Positions 17,800-31,500 of a DNA stretch of 64,000 nt are shown one piece after another. Every line of letters starts with the position of its first letter. Position 1 is the first letter of the stretch. Source of the stretch: Ascaris suum (taxonomy: Eukaryota; Nematoda; Chromadorea; Rhabditida; Ascarididae). The notes beneath the pieces are model-generated. The model saw nothing but the letters and a program-made list of their open reading frames with translations, was not told the DNA's origin and did no database searches. A program made the translations under genes and the position numbers. The DNA lies in the NCBI GenBank assembly GCA_013433145.1, contig CM024185.1, positions 4,600,501 through 4,664,500 on the forward strand, written 5' to 3'.

Positions 17800-18700
17800 G
17801 CGACTCTCGAAGATCAAAACGTTCTAAGCTTGAACCATATCCTCAGGAAGACTATTCCAAATAGGTGTAATTTTGAATTTAAAAAATGTAAAAGACGATA
17901 TTTATAGAGCACATTCTGTAGTTCTGCTAATATTTATGGACTCTCCTTTTCCTCTCCTCAGTGGAAAAAAAACGAATAACCGATTGGTCTGTGAGAAAGC
18001 CGCCTTATAACCTAATAGGATAGAATAAGATCAAATTTCACCATCCGGTGCTTGAAAGATTCAGGACAGAAAATCTTTAAATAAGTCTGATAGTCAGGTA
18101 AGACGGATTCGAGAAACAACTTACGAAACCTCGCGTGAATAAAGTACTTTGAAATTTTTCAATAATTTTTACATCCGAAGTAAGATGACCGGATCATAAT
18201 CTGAAGGCATTATTCAAAAATGTGCGGACAGTAGACTAAGTGAATTATAAGGAAGTGCTTGACATACCTGTTTCATAAGGATGCTGGCAGGATATAATTT
18301 GCAATTTTAGAAGCTTTCGATGAAGCTTTAGAAAATTGCAAGTTTCATTTTGCATATAGGGATTGATTTTCATATCAAGGTCACGGATCTCTTTATTACT
18401 TGATAATACAACCGTTTTATCTAATCTCAAAATATATTCAGGTAGTATCTTATTTGGAATATATGGCACTTTTCGTGGGATCTGTTTAAATGCCAAATTT
18501 CATTCATTCATAGAACACAGAACAAAGATCACAGAACAACGACCAGTTTGGAGGACGTGAAAGCTGATAACAAAGATGATGTTCTAATGCACTCTCTTGG
18601 AGAACAACAGCGATAAGTTTGTGCCTAAACGAAAAAGGTTCATCTACTCTTACCCTAATTCACAAAAGCATTGTGGCCAATTCAATAATGAGTCTAATAC
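17800..18700 (-). mobile_element. Degenerate non-LTR retrotransposon (LINE) reverse-transcriptase fragment
   Basis: On the minus strand, 18496-18245 reads on through TVVLSSNKEIRDLDMKINP and CNFLKLHRKLLKL. This resembles the region after the LINE RT core, where a conserved 'RDLGV' is followed by a His and a K-A-x-x-x helix. Further on (about 18180-18030, after a frame change) comes EKFQ...RFRKLF, DYQTYLKIFCPESFKHR and FDLILSY. This recalls the 'vQrrFTrR...Y..RL..L.SLe.RR..Dli..YK' tail. Upstream, weak SRPPNWSL may be the 'i..W' segment. Frameshifts and stops interrupt it, so it is a dead 5'-truncated copy. Family (CR1/Jockey/RTE) cannot be decided by eye. Edges are approximate. Confidence 0.6.
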
Positions 18701-20250
18701 ATCGTAAGCCTTTATTTTATATGAAAGTTCTTTGTTAGGCAGTATCAAATGCATCTATACACTAGGCCGACCCGTTAAGCAAATCCTTAGCTAAGAAATT
18801 GGTTTTTGGAGGATATTTGGGCATCAACTCGGATGAGGCTGAATTACAAGTTTTATGAGGCACTTAAATGTTAATAACTCAATGAAAATATGACGTCGGA
18901 AATGGGATATTCAATAAGCCCATCGAATTTCGGCATATTGCATTTAGAGATTTGTAAGTGGGAATCATCAGTTAAGAAAGTTCAGAGGCACACGTACACT
19001 TGTACAAGTCACGCAGCCACACTTACGTCTGCGTAGTTCACGCAGCCACACATATGTTTGTACAGACACCATTCTATTACGATAAGGATTTGAAAAAGAT
19101 TAGTGAACATGAAAAAGGTGATTTGTTTGTTATTCAAAACTTTTGCAACCGTTAGCGTTAAATGGTTTCTCGATTTTTCAATCGGTCAATCAAATTTATA
19201 TCGGTAGATAATACAAGCTTAATTTTCCGCTTATCAACATTAATCATTTCTACACGTTTTCCATTTCTGTAAATTTCATTCCTTATCGATTTTACGGCTT
19301 GATCTTAATAAACGATAACTACAATCGTTTCAATTGAATGCATTTCTACTTATTACTTCTTCAAATCGTTTTTTTTTTGAGTTGATCTACATAAGTTTTC
19401 CCATAATTGCAATATAACAACGTAAGAGTTACTAATAAATTGCTATATTGCAACAAGCTGCCGATATGTACATCGTTAGAGCAAGATTTTGTTTTTTTTT
19501 TCTCGTTAATATCAAATTATTTCATATATATATCGTGCATTCTATTGCTTTATTTCCGTTGCAATGCTCATTACATTAGAAGATACATAGCCCATTAAAT
19601 ACTGCTTCGTTATAGCTCTTCAATCAATCTGAAGAGAAGGAACAACTTCCTTTTTTTGAGGTGGCGAAAGTTTTTCAAGAAATTATTTGAGGTAGATCTA
19701 GAGGTTAAGCTGTATTTTTTTATGAGTAACTGTGCATCTTCATCCACCATTTATCTCTATACGCCAATGATGGTATATTTACTGACACATTTTAATCATT
19801 TTTGGTAAACGTTTATCACAATCGATAAATGTTTGTCGATTAATTGCTTTATCAATCATCAATTCGCTCGTTCTTCCAGCTGGTTTCAATGGCATCTACA
19901 GCTCTTTATATAAGTCTTTCCTATCAGTGGGCGCTTTTTTTTGATAAGATGTTATTCATCGTTCACATTTTATTTAGTTAATAAAAAAAAATTTTTTTTT
20001 GTTCACGTATATTCCTTATCAGGTAATAATACATATTGCAACCGATGTTAATTGAGTAATTCCTATGAATTCAACTTATTCTTTGTAAATGCTATTGGAC
20101 AAGGTTTTCCTATCAAAGTTACTTTCACCGGAAGTTTAAAAAATTTTGTAATTTCCGTGAGTGACACTTTCTAGAAAATCCAGAAATTTCGTGGAAAATT
20201 GAACGAAATAAAATTTTCATTGCTTTGATGATATTTAAAAAATTTCTTTA
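18701..20250. other. Intergenic DNA upstream of the OSTA-like gene
   Basis: Composition is a little less AT-rich to about 19100, perhaps more of the decayed element. The 13-mer CACGCAGCCACAC is repeated near 19009 and 19041. No gene is supported. Confidence 0.4.
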
Positions 20251-20260
20251 AAATTTATAG
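20251..20260 (+). promoter_or_regulatory. Probable trans-splice acceptor of OSTA-like gene
   Basis: AAATTTATAG directly abuts ATG 20261, leaving no cis-encoded 5' UTR. That arrangement is typical of spliced-leader addition. The alternative is an untranslated cis exon upstream. Confidence 0.45.
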
Positions 20261-23200
20261 ATGGAAGCGAATTTAAGTGATTTTCCGGAAATAGAAACGC
20301 CTCGAACACTCATCGACAATTCAAAACTTCCTCCAGATGCTTACGGTTGGTTGCAAGGTAATTACGCTACTGCTATAATGGCATTTTAAAGAGTTCTTAT
20401 TTGCTGAATTCTATGCTCGAAATACTCGATTATTCTCGAGCTAAATTCTCGAGTGATCGGTTAGTTCGAAGTTCCCGACGTTATGAGAGTTCAAGAACAA
20501 CAAAATTTTCACCTATGATCTTCCATAATTCAATTTTAGGAAATTTTTTTTTAAAAAATGTTAGCATTTTTTCTCTAATATATTTTTTACTATTGAAAAA
20601 AAAATTTCTCTTCAATAAATCTTATTTCATTTAATATGGAAAAAAAATTTCAGAAATCAGCGCCGAACAAGCAATCGCACTTTCATTATCAACATTATCA
20701 ACTCTTGTTGTCGTTCTATTTGGTTTTATGCATTTATATTATATTCGTTGTTATGTTCGTAGTGGATGTGTACAAAGTGATTTATATTATTTAGCACTAT
20801 TAATTCCGGTTAGTTTACTCTCTTCAAATAATCTTTTCATTATCTCATTTAATTTTTTTCGTAAATATTTGTATATTCTATGTATAGTAATTAGTATATT
20901 GTTCTAACGTTATTCATCTGATATTGTTTTTTTTTTCTTGCATTATTTCATGATAGTATGAAGAAAATTAACGAAATTAGAAAAACACATCAGAAAATTT
21001 AGCACAATATGCGCTTTTTGCAAAAATTTGCGAAAATCGCATTTCTCATTTGTCTAATCACACATGTCGAAATGTAAGGGTTTCGTCTACGTTGCATTTG
21101 GAAAATAGACTTATGCGTATTTGATGATCTTATCGCTTTTTGCTATTGCTATTTTCAATCTAATTGCTATATTTAAGAATTCAAGAATTAAAGCTTTCAT
21201 TTACTCAGAGCTCGTCATATATTTATTTACTCGTAACTTTTATAATACTTGTAAGTTTTATTGTAATTACTGATAACAACTTGGTAATTATGATGATCTA
21301 TTTATGTAAATTTTAATGAATAATTTCAAAATTATAATAAAAATTCATTAAAAAATTTTTTAAAGATTCTAGCAAGAACTTTGCTTTTTTTAAAATTCTT
21401 TTACTTCGTTTTTTTTTTCTAACAAACTTCTCTTCGAGAAAAAAAAACTTTATTTTGCTTTTTTTTTCTTAAATATAAAAATAATTGAAATAAATTTTTC
21501 TCTTTCTTTAATGACAATATTCGCTCCAATCACAATAGTTGAATTTCAGATGATATCATTATGTTCAATGTTGGGAATGTATATGCCTCGTTCGGCACGT
21601 TTTATGCTTACTGTTTGCACAACGTTGGTTAAATTTCCCTTCAATTGCTTAACTATTTTTTATTATTTGTCTGCACAACTTTTTTTTGGTTGATTAAGAA
21701 ATTGAATTATAAATGAGACATTAATATGAGATTGAATCACCAATATGCTTATATTTATAAGAATGCGACTATTATATTGATTAAAACAAATATCGAAAAA
21801 TTCAAAACTGAATAGGTTTATTTAAAGTTGGATCATTATTATAATAACAAATTAATGCTTGAAAAAAAAGTATTTTTTTTGTAGTGGAATGTGAAATTTT
21901 TAAAAATTTGATTTTTTTTTGAATGACAAAACAACAGAAAAGTTTAAAATTTCAAAAAAAAATGCCAAAAAAATCTTGCAAAAAAAATTTAGAAAATTTT
22001 TGTTATTATATTTTTCTTTTCAGTTATCTCATGGTATGTCTTTTTATTGTGGTTGCGTTAATGCGTGATCTTTTCGGCAATAGAGCTGCATTATCGGAAT
22101 TTCTAACGAATTGGGAACAAAATATCTCACTACAATCGTTGCCATTGTGTTGTTGCTGTTCATTTCTACCAAAGATCAAATCCACTGAGTAAGTTGATTT
22201 AAATAATGTAATTTTTTTCAAAAATTTCTTCCATTTAATAAATTCGAATAACCAAAGATCGAGAAACTATTTATATTTTCATTGAAAATCACTATAAACA
22301 TTAATAGTACCAATAAATTTAAAAGTAGTTCCTACCTTTGTACGTCTAAATTAGTCACCAAAAGGTACCTGATACATAAATCAATAAACTCAGAGTTCTA
22401 TTCGCCGACCATCAGAAAAGACATTTGGCGAACCCATCAGAAACAATCGAATAACCGGTCGCTAATTCCTAATTGGCGTAATAAAAACTTTTGCAGTATT
22501 AATTTATTGCAAATGAAAAATATTTTTGCAATGAATTTATTCAACGAGAAGAACGAATCTAAAAGTCCTTAGTGTTGCAATGAAAATAAATGTAAAGAAT
22601 GTTGCAATAAACCATGAAAGATATGACATTTCGGCACATTTATGGGTGCCAATATTGTTTAGTATGCTATCGAAAGAAGACCAGAGGGTATCATTGTAGG
22701 TGATATAAAGCTATGATACATACGTAGTTCTATAAAGTCATAAAACAGGTATGTTCTCGAGCAATTCTTCATAGCGGTACATTTTCTTGTCGCAAGTTTG
22801 TATTAAACCAACTAGATCGTTGTTTTATTGTTGAAATATCTATATTGAATCGAGAAATGACATTTGCCAGTAATGTAATTGAAAATCGAATAAACTGCAA
22901 GCATAGAATTTAAAAATTTAAAAAAACTTAAAATGATCAATTAAATAAATATTATTGATCTATAAAGAAAAAAGTCTATTCAAATATCTGTTATTTTTCT
23001 AGACGAAATTTACGACGAATCGAGCGTTTAGTTCTTCAATCGCCTGTTGTGAGGATTACTCTTGAGATCCTCAATATTGTCTTATTCTTAGAACAAGCGT
23101 CATATGATACGTGGGTTATTTTTATCTCTCTTTGTTGACGGTCATCACGAGGAGGAAGTATTCTTGTTTTGGTCCGATGAAAAGGACCAATTCTTTCCAC

Positions 23201-25532
23201 TCCTCCCTCCCCTTTAAATCTTATGCTTGTCATCATTGGCACTAGCTGCTGTGCCATGGAAAGGGGGAGCCATGCAGTTAGTCAAAAGCAATGACGGACT
23301 TGGATTAACCAATTGATAAAAGATAAAAGGGAGTCACATGTAGCGCTAAGGAGGAGCTCGATGTACCTCACAGCTCCATAAACAAACCTCGATTGCCTCA
23401 GGGCAACGCTTAGCTCAAAATATTGAACTTAGTTGTATCAGATACGCATATAGCCTTTATATCGCCAAATATGCTCGATTAGAGATTTCTTGCTTTCGCT
23501 TTTTTGGAGCATATTTTCCCAAGCTTATGGCTACAATGATGTCTGTCAGTGGAAGATTTCAAAGTCATGGAGCAGGATTATTTAGTATTTGAACAATATT
23601 TTCTGTCACTATTGATGCATTATGAATGCACTTCTTTTGCATAGAATAATATTGTACTGAAATACTCTAATGCATCAAAATCTATTAGAATTAATTTTGA
23701 AATAATTAAAACGGAACGTTGAAGCAACTAGAAAAATTAAAAAGTAGATGACCTGTAACTTAATTTATCCTTCAAAGTTTATAGGGTTAGCAATTTTCCC
23801 GGCTAATTTTCTCATTAATTCTCGAAATGAACTTGTTTAATTTCAGAACTAAAATAATACTCGAAATTATTCAAAATATATCATGTCTTCTAGCATTATA
23901 TGGTTGCTTTATTTTAATGCATTTGGGGAAGGTATGCATTTACAAACGATATTTTCCCCGACAATCATTATTAGCGTTTTGTTCTTACTTAATCGAATTT
24001 ATTCTTAATTTTCATTCTTATTGAATTTGAATTTCAAATTGAATTGAATCAAATTGAATGAATTAAATTGAATTCGAATTATCGATTCTCTATATATATC
24101 GTTGATGTTATAAGACCTACCTATGCGTACATCAGGTAGTATCTATTTCGATGAGCTTGAAATCATTATGACGCAACCAACGATACAGTTTTCAGGAACC
24201 TATTTTTAATCATTTTCAGGAATCTATTCTTAATTATTTTCAATGACCTGTTTTTGATTGTCTTCAGTAACTTGTTTTTAATTATTTTCTGCAATCTGTT
24301 TTTTTTACTATTTTCAGTAAACCGTTTTTAATTATAGGAAAAATTACGACCTTATCAATTCTTTCCAATCTTCCTTTTTGTGAGTATAACACAAATAATT
24401 TTAACGTTGCAACGAGAGATTTTCATTCTCATCGGGAGATATTTCATCTTCGCATCCATTGAAAAGCCGTATACGTATTCATATTGTGAGTTCGTTTCGA
24501 ATATAATCGACTATCACATCTTCTTGAGTGCTATGACGATTATTGTAGTCTGTGTGTGCCCGTGTGTCTGCATGTCTGTATGTGCCTGCTGAATCTACGA
24601 CCAACCACGAAATTTGATATTACATTACATCACTTGAACTTTTTTTTGATTTAATTCACGTGCATCGTTAGGAGTTTGTATGCAAATGAGAGGACAATTT
24701 TGAAGGTGTATGAAATTTGCATGAAGTCAGTTACGTCAATTAAAATGGTAAAATGCACCACGAGCTGGTGCGATATATGCTTTCGCAGTCTCGCTGATCA
24801 AAGTAATCAGCATCGTTATCACTAGGGAAGTATTAAATATACTTGATTACACCTTCAAAGTTTAATTCGACTGATTTTTACAAATCTTCCACAAAAGACT
24901 CGTTTTTTTTTTCTTCTTGAAAAATCGATACGAAATGAAAAATCAACTAGTGAAAAAGTGCTTGCAAATTTTTCGCACGTTTAATTTTTTTAAATTCTTT
25001 CAATGTAAATAGGTTATCATGGATTATATGATAGAATTGCTTATCATCTAGAGTATATCATACCCAAATTTTTTAAAAATTCAATTGCAATGCGCTTTAC
25101 AAATAAATTGCAAAAAGCACATCAAACGAATTTGCACTTTCTGCTATTGTTTTTGAATATTTCCACAAGCGATTGTCCTAGTATTGCAAAATTGCAAAAT
25201 TGCAAAAAAAAACGCATATTGTGCCGCTTTGCTTGGCAATTGTTTATTTCTTTCTTATTTGAGAGAAATTATGTTTTTCAGAAAATAAAAATTAACAAAA
25301 AAAAATTGCTGAATTAATTCGTTTGCAATATTCAAATTGTTGCAATTCAAAACAATCAAAGAGGGAGATTATTGCAATTAAAGAATTCATTGCAATAAAC
25401 GAATTTGCTTTTAGTTTGGAATTGTTTTGTGACTACATTGGAGATGCTCATACTGCAATGTTCGGTAAGCTTTTTGCTAAGTCCAAAGCGATGCGCACTC
25501 TTCGACACACTTCGAGAAAGCGTCGACGATGA
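20261..25532 (+). CDS. osta: Organic solute transporter alpha-like protein (OSTA/TMEM184 superfamily)
   Basis: Likely subunit of a heteromeric facilitative transporter for bile-acid or steroid-type solutes at the plasma membrane; in nematodes related proteins also act in sensory cilia. Exons: 20261-20357, 20654-20808, 21550-21627, (21816-21826), 22024-22188, 23003-23110, 23847-23931, 24338-24474, 25415-25532, giving about 317 residues (human SLC51A is about 340). Order: hydrophilic N-terminus, TM1 (LSTLSTLVVVLFGFMHLYYI), YYLALLIP then MYMPRSARF (family 'P...S....Pr.a.f'), FIVVALMRDLFGNRAALSEF, the Cys cluster LPLCCCCSFLPK, then ERLVLQSPVVR, YQFFPIFLF and a basic tail ending RKRRR. Exon 3 ends in phase 0 but exon 4 needs phase 2. 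An 11-nt candidate micro-exon (shown in brackets) repairs this; otherwise the copy has a frame break. The last intron uses a weak donor (TAC|gtattc). Family call strong, exact model moderate. Confidence 0.85.
24189..24334 (+). repeat. 24-bp tandem repeat, six copies, each splice-acceptor-like
   Basis: Units begin at 24189, 24213, 24237, 24261, 24285 (26 bp) and 24311. The unit is close to TTTTCAGgAAcCTaTTTTTAATTA. Four of the six contain TTTTCAG or TCTTCAG, the preferred nematode 3' splice site. The last copy runs straight into the true acceptor ATTATAG (24331-24337) of the next OSTA-like exon. Copies differ by several substitutions, so the array is not very recent. Confidence 0.9.
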
Positions 25533-28500
25533 AACACTTAGAGAAGCACTCAAATCGAATTATAATGAAGCATAAAAAAAAAGGAATGCAAATAATGCAT
25601 CAATCAGTGTTTCCCAACAATTTATTTGAATATGCAAATGAAACTAATCAAGCCTATTTATCTTATTATTTTCTCTAGGATTATTATCGCATTCAAATGG
25701 GAATATTTATGATAGTAGTTTGCTTTTATTTAAGGAAACAATGAGCGTATTACCACTGTCAATATTACTAAATTACCCAAATAGAATTAATTACCCGTGA
25801 GTTGGGAAACGTTGATACAAAGGTTCTATCATCTGTACTATTATTGTAAGTTGGTCTCGCTTTTCCTTAGTTTCGGAGTTATCAGCTTTATATGAAATGG
25901 TATATAAAGCTTCGATTTTATGATTTTGATGCGATATGCAGTTAAGCTAAATTGCTTTCTTTAGTCGGTCTCAATCATATATTTTTATAATTTTGATTAG
26001 TTGCTTTTGATGTACAGCTTTTTTTTTTGACGAATGAATGGTACTAATCAATTAATCCATTCAAATTAATACGAGAAATAAATGTCTTTTTTTTTAATAT
26101 GTGCCATATAGATGTGAATTTTTCAACTTCTTATATTTGCATTATTTATTCAAAAATTTGAAGAAAAAAAAAACTTATTTGTAAATTATAAGAGAAATAA
26201 ATGATAGCAATGAAAATTTTTATGCTAGATATAGCCGCTGAGTGAAATACGATACTTCATACATTATTGCCAAAGCATTTCCTTAAAAAAAAAGAACTCA
26301 AACCCCTTCTTTTTGCACTAAAATCTATTGAAAATATTGCCATTCTAGTTCAGATGAAATGAAATTTTTGCGTTTGAAAAAAAAAAATGCATTTCTAACA
26401 AAAGCATTAGTAAAAAAATGATACTCTGCAATAACTTTTCTTTGATCCTGAACAGAATTCTGGATCAATAGAATTAACCGCCGTAAACCCAATGGACCGA
26501 TGTGTTAGTCCTATCGATTGAATTCCACAATGATGTCTTAGGAATAGGCTTCTCGAAGACTGGCCTAGGCATCACAAAAATGCCTAGCTTAGTCTCTGAG
26601 AAAATTATACCCTTATTTCCCCTTTATTTTTCATTTCGAAATAATTTTGCTAAACTATAGCGATTTATCTACGAAACGTTTCGCAAAGCAATCAATAATG
26701 ATCGATTAGTTGATGATAATTTTGCTGTAGTTATGGGCAGCTTATTGATGTGGTTCTCGACTTTTGTGTGCTGGCAGTGGATACTACCTCGGCCATTTTA
26801 TGATAGGCTGTATTATCTCTTACAGCGAATCCTAAAATGCAAATTAATACAGTAAAGAGTCACGATTTTCTTCCAAATATTGCTTCTGTAAATGTGTAAC
26901 GATGAGTCGAACAGAGTGTATTGTTCATAACAAGCTTAGAAAATTCGAAACATGCACAGACATTGGCACAGACACAGACACAGACAAAAGCACGGACATT
27001 AGAATAGATCTACCTGTAGATTTCACACATATGAATTATCAATGATATTTTGTGCTTGCAACAAACGATCTATTCAAATATGATCTCAAACTGATTTTCG
27101 CATATTTTGGCATGAGTCCATTGTTAAGGTGCTTCTAAGCGCAGGTTTTAACCAGCTGAATATAAGTATCATAAACCTTTTATTTATTTCACCGTTCGCC
27201 TGTATTTCATTTATTTCTTTTTGTTTCAGGCTTCAAATTTCAAGGTATAAATTTGACAAGGTTTTCTATATAATAAAAATAAGTTTCGATTAGTGTCTAT
27301 TTCCAATTCTAGTCTCCAGTTTCTCTATTTTTATTTCGAATTAATTGATTCCATGCCAAATTTCGGTATCGTATGCGTGCCGAGTTATTCGAAATATTGG
27401 CTTAGAATGAAATAGTCGTTTGGCTGATTAAAATTTTATGCCTTATTGCAGTGTAGCAATTATTGAAATACAACGCATTGCTAATATTCTTCCATAGAAT
27501 CTAACGCATCAAACGGTACAAGATACGATAATCGGCGAATGTCGTATATTTGCCAATACTCTTATACTATCATAACTTTGCAAAGTTCTTTCCGACGGAT
27601 CGCTCTTCAAAGAGTCGAAAATGTTTAATCCAAAACGTTGTCTTCTTGTTGGCGAAAAAACATTTTGCAATTCAAGTCTCATAAATAAAAATGGAAATAC
27701 TTGAAAATTTGTTTCCTTTTCTTTTCAAAATATTCAGTTCTACGGAGAGATATCATTACAAAATATTTCTAAATATATATGCTTCTCATAGAGAATCACT
27801 TTTGGTGAAAAAAAAGTCTCATATTTGTGCCATTTGCGCCAACCTTCAACTAATTAAATTGTAAATAAAATCCAATCTTCTCAATTCTTCAATCATGTTT
27901 CTCTAGTAACGTTGAGTAGTTAATCATATGGAATAGGATATATTCGGTTTATTTAAATTACAAGAAGAATAGATAGAATATAAGATTAAGTAAATTTTTA
28001 AATAAAAATCAGTGGAAGAGAATTGCCAGAATAACTTTCGAATAATTTCACTCATTTTGTAGATCGAAATATTTTCCCCTTTTCTTGAAGAATTTTAAAG
28101 CATTCTATATTTAAATTTTTCATAGCTATTTCAAATTATCTTCAACTCTCATTATTGAAGTTAATTTTTTTTTTTTTGTAAAACAAGCAAAAAAAAAACT
28201 TCCCAGTTACACATATGATAGAATAATCGCAAAAGTGAACTGCTAAGCGTGAAATTTTGACATTCTCTTTAGCATTACGGCCGAATGATTTCTTTATTCG
28301 TCAAGCGCATTAAAGTTCGTTGAGCATTTAAGCTTATTTAAGCTTACAAAGCAACTAATCGAACTTATTAAGCTTGTTTGCATTAAAAGAAACCCATAGC
28401 TGTCAATCATTCTTCCCAATAATTACGCATGTATTGTCTTCGTCTATTCAACGTACAAAGTTCAATAAAATATTGTCTTCTAATTGAACAATTTTGTAAA

Positions 28501-31500
28501 GCATATATCTTTTCGCTAAAATCGAGTTGAATTTAGACTAGAAAAGAATCTAAGAGTTTAAAAAAAAGAACATATTTAAGAAAGTCGTCAATTGCTGTGT
28601 ACCGATTCAGTATGGCTAAACGACAATGTGCAAATGAACCATTGGCACATAACGAAACTCTTCCTTCTTCTTGCAATATTCCTATAAAGCTTCATATTGA
28701 AAACATCTTCTAATGGATGAATCTTCGATTTCAAATCTATTTTCGAATTTATTGCACGTCGAAAAACTTATCAAGTAAGAATTCCTCCCTAAGAAGCATC
28801 CGATCAATGCCATATTACCTAATAAAACCTCTTAATAAAACAAACCGGAAGTGTTAGTTTTTTTGTTTTATTTTATATATATTTTCTTGGGAATTAAACT
28901 AAGGAAATTAATTGCTTTAATTGCTTGATAATAAAATTTATTACTCTTCATATTTCCTAATATTATTTCCTTGAAATAATTTTCTATAATCACCTAATTA
29001 CATTAACCACATAAATCTATTATTAATGACGTGATCAGAGAATTTATTTTGACGTAAATCTATGTGTGAATTAAATTCACTAAAATCTACCGATATTAAA
29101 CATACTCTATATTATGATAATATAATAGAAAATTATCAATGATTATAAAAATTTTGAAATATTATTCGTATATGCTCACGATTGAGAAATATTTGACAAG
29201 CAGGGGGAAATTTTTTGAGGAGAGTGCCTCTTTCATCCTCCTTCCCTCCTTTCCCCCTCACCTCCCTTCTTCCCCTCCCCTCCCTTCTCCCCATCCCCTT
29301 CCTTACACATCCGTCGACCTTTGCTGTCGCATATACTTCTCAATCTAGCGTTGTCTGCTACAAGAAAATTTAGAATTCACGCTCGATAACTTAATTTAGA
29401 CCGATAATATGCATTAGCCTTTTGGATTGCAAAAACGTTTCGGGATGTCAACATTGAAGTGTAAATTAATTGGCAAATTATCATATGACATGTCCATTGT
29501 GATCTTTGAAAGTCTTTTGATAATCTCAGAAACGCATAAGAAATTGGTGCCTATCATAGTGATAAGAAAATGCGACCGCATATTATCGTCTTAAAATATT
29601 GTTGGCATTGCAAGCGTATTAAGTTTACATTGATCACACTACAGTGAAGTAAACCTATATAAGATGTTTGTTTTGAGTTTAATTCTATCCGTCCATGTGC
29701 GCAGCCGGCTGTGTTAGCCATTCTGTATACACAGCGGGCTTTCTATGTCTTCGTTTTCTTTTTTTTTTTGACTTACAGAACCACACGATGTCGTGAAAAT
29801 TGATGATAAATCATACGAAAAAAAATTTTCGATGAACAAGAATCTATGCACACTGCCGGAATTTATATAGCACATTTAACAGATTAGTGTCGGTAGGCTT
29901 GAATGAATAGAATAAAATGTGAAGTAAACTAATATGACAGGAAATTACTGGGAATTTTTAAAGTGCGAAAAATTTGGGGAGAAAACATCAAAAAAGTCAC
30001 TTCCTCAATTTTATTCAACATTTAATTTTCTCATTGGCGTTTTTTTTTTTTGAAATCTTTCCGGAAATAATTCTTCTTGGATTCCGGTTCTAATTCCTTC
30101 TTTCCTTTAATTGCTTTAAGAATTTAGTTGTTATCAATTTAGTTGTTAGTGCTCTTGGATTTCACGATTCCTTTGAAAAATTGCTTAGCTAATTGAAGTT
30201 GTTGTCAACCTCACCGTCCGGTGACAACTCCACTTGAAGCACTTTCCGAAATCGTATTTCGTCAACTGAATCGATTTCGCCTCAATTGATTGTTTTCTAC
30301 GACGTAGAGGGATGAGCGAATTTTTCAAGTTCATGAATTTTTCGAATGCTATCGTATACGATTTACTTGCAATACATAGGAAAACCCTCCGATCCTCTCT
30401 CTATTATTGATAAGAAAAGAAAGAAAATTTTTTTTGGATGTAATTAGTCAATTCAACGAGTTTCATTTTTGTTTTTGTCCGATAATAGTGGTCGTATTGG
30501 TCCTAGTTGATAAATAACTTTAGAGTGGTCCTTAGATGTCTTTACGAAATTCCGGCTAAATGTGAGAGATTCATCCTGTATAAGTCATAGGCTCTTAATT
30601 CTACTCTGTACATGATATCTACCAACGAGAAAAGTCGTGAACAAAAAAGAAGGTAATATTCCATCTCATGGGATTTCATTTCGAGATTTTTTTTAAAAAT
30701 TAGAATGCTGTTCATTTTTAAGAAATGTTGTTTTTCCCCATAAAATGCTAATCTGAGGTTTCTTCTTTTTTTTTTGGAAGAAAGAAGAGGGCTGGTGGCC
30801 ACATCGTCTACTGAATTACTTGCTATAGCTAAATCTAGTTATAATATAAGAGGTAGTTTTGCTGAATCCATTACTGTATAGATTCTATCTGGAATTTTGA
30901 TTGGCGTCGTTGTTGTCGAATGCCGCTTGTTTATGCTGGATGGTGGGAGGAGGGGGAGCTAACTATGGGAAGGGGGCTGCAGGAGGAGGGCATCAGTTCA
31001 ATGACAACTCTTATTTGCTCGCTGAAATATTTTTGAAAATTTTTAGAGGTACTTAATAGAAATATAATCGGCGAGCAATTTGAAGACTAGGAAATTTCAG
31101 CGTTACGTTACCTTTATTAGTTTCCATAATCGAAGTAGATGGCTTTTTTTCGATTCAGATGAAAAATTAGTGAAGATATAGGACAAGCCTATGCTTATCG
31201 AGTTTCAGTATTTTCTTCGAAATTTTCTTGATTCGACAGCTTCAATTAATTGCACCATTTGCAGACAAACATTTTATCTAGCGTTAATGGATGTATTTTA
31301 AAATGCAGCCCAAATGCTGCGTTTTCCATCAAAAGGCGTCTCGTTTTCCGATGTGACCGAGTTTCTTCGCCGCGAATCCGATTCTTAGTGATTGTATTTT
31401 CATAATAAATTTTATTAGAGCTCATAAATTCATTTATATTCTCCATTAATCTCTTTCTTAAATAAGGAAACTTAACGTTTATCCACTTCTCTAATATTTT

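Noticed and set aside
23036..23257. 73-codon minus frame
   Set aside because: It overlaps OSTA-like exon 5 on the other strand and crosses a purine tract, with no domain.
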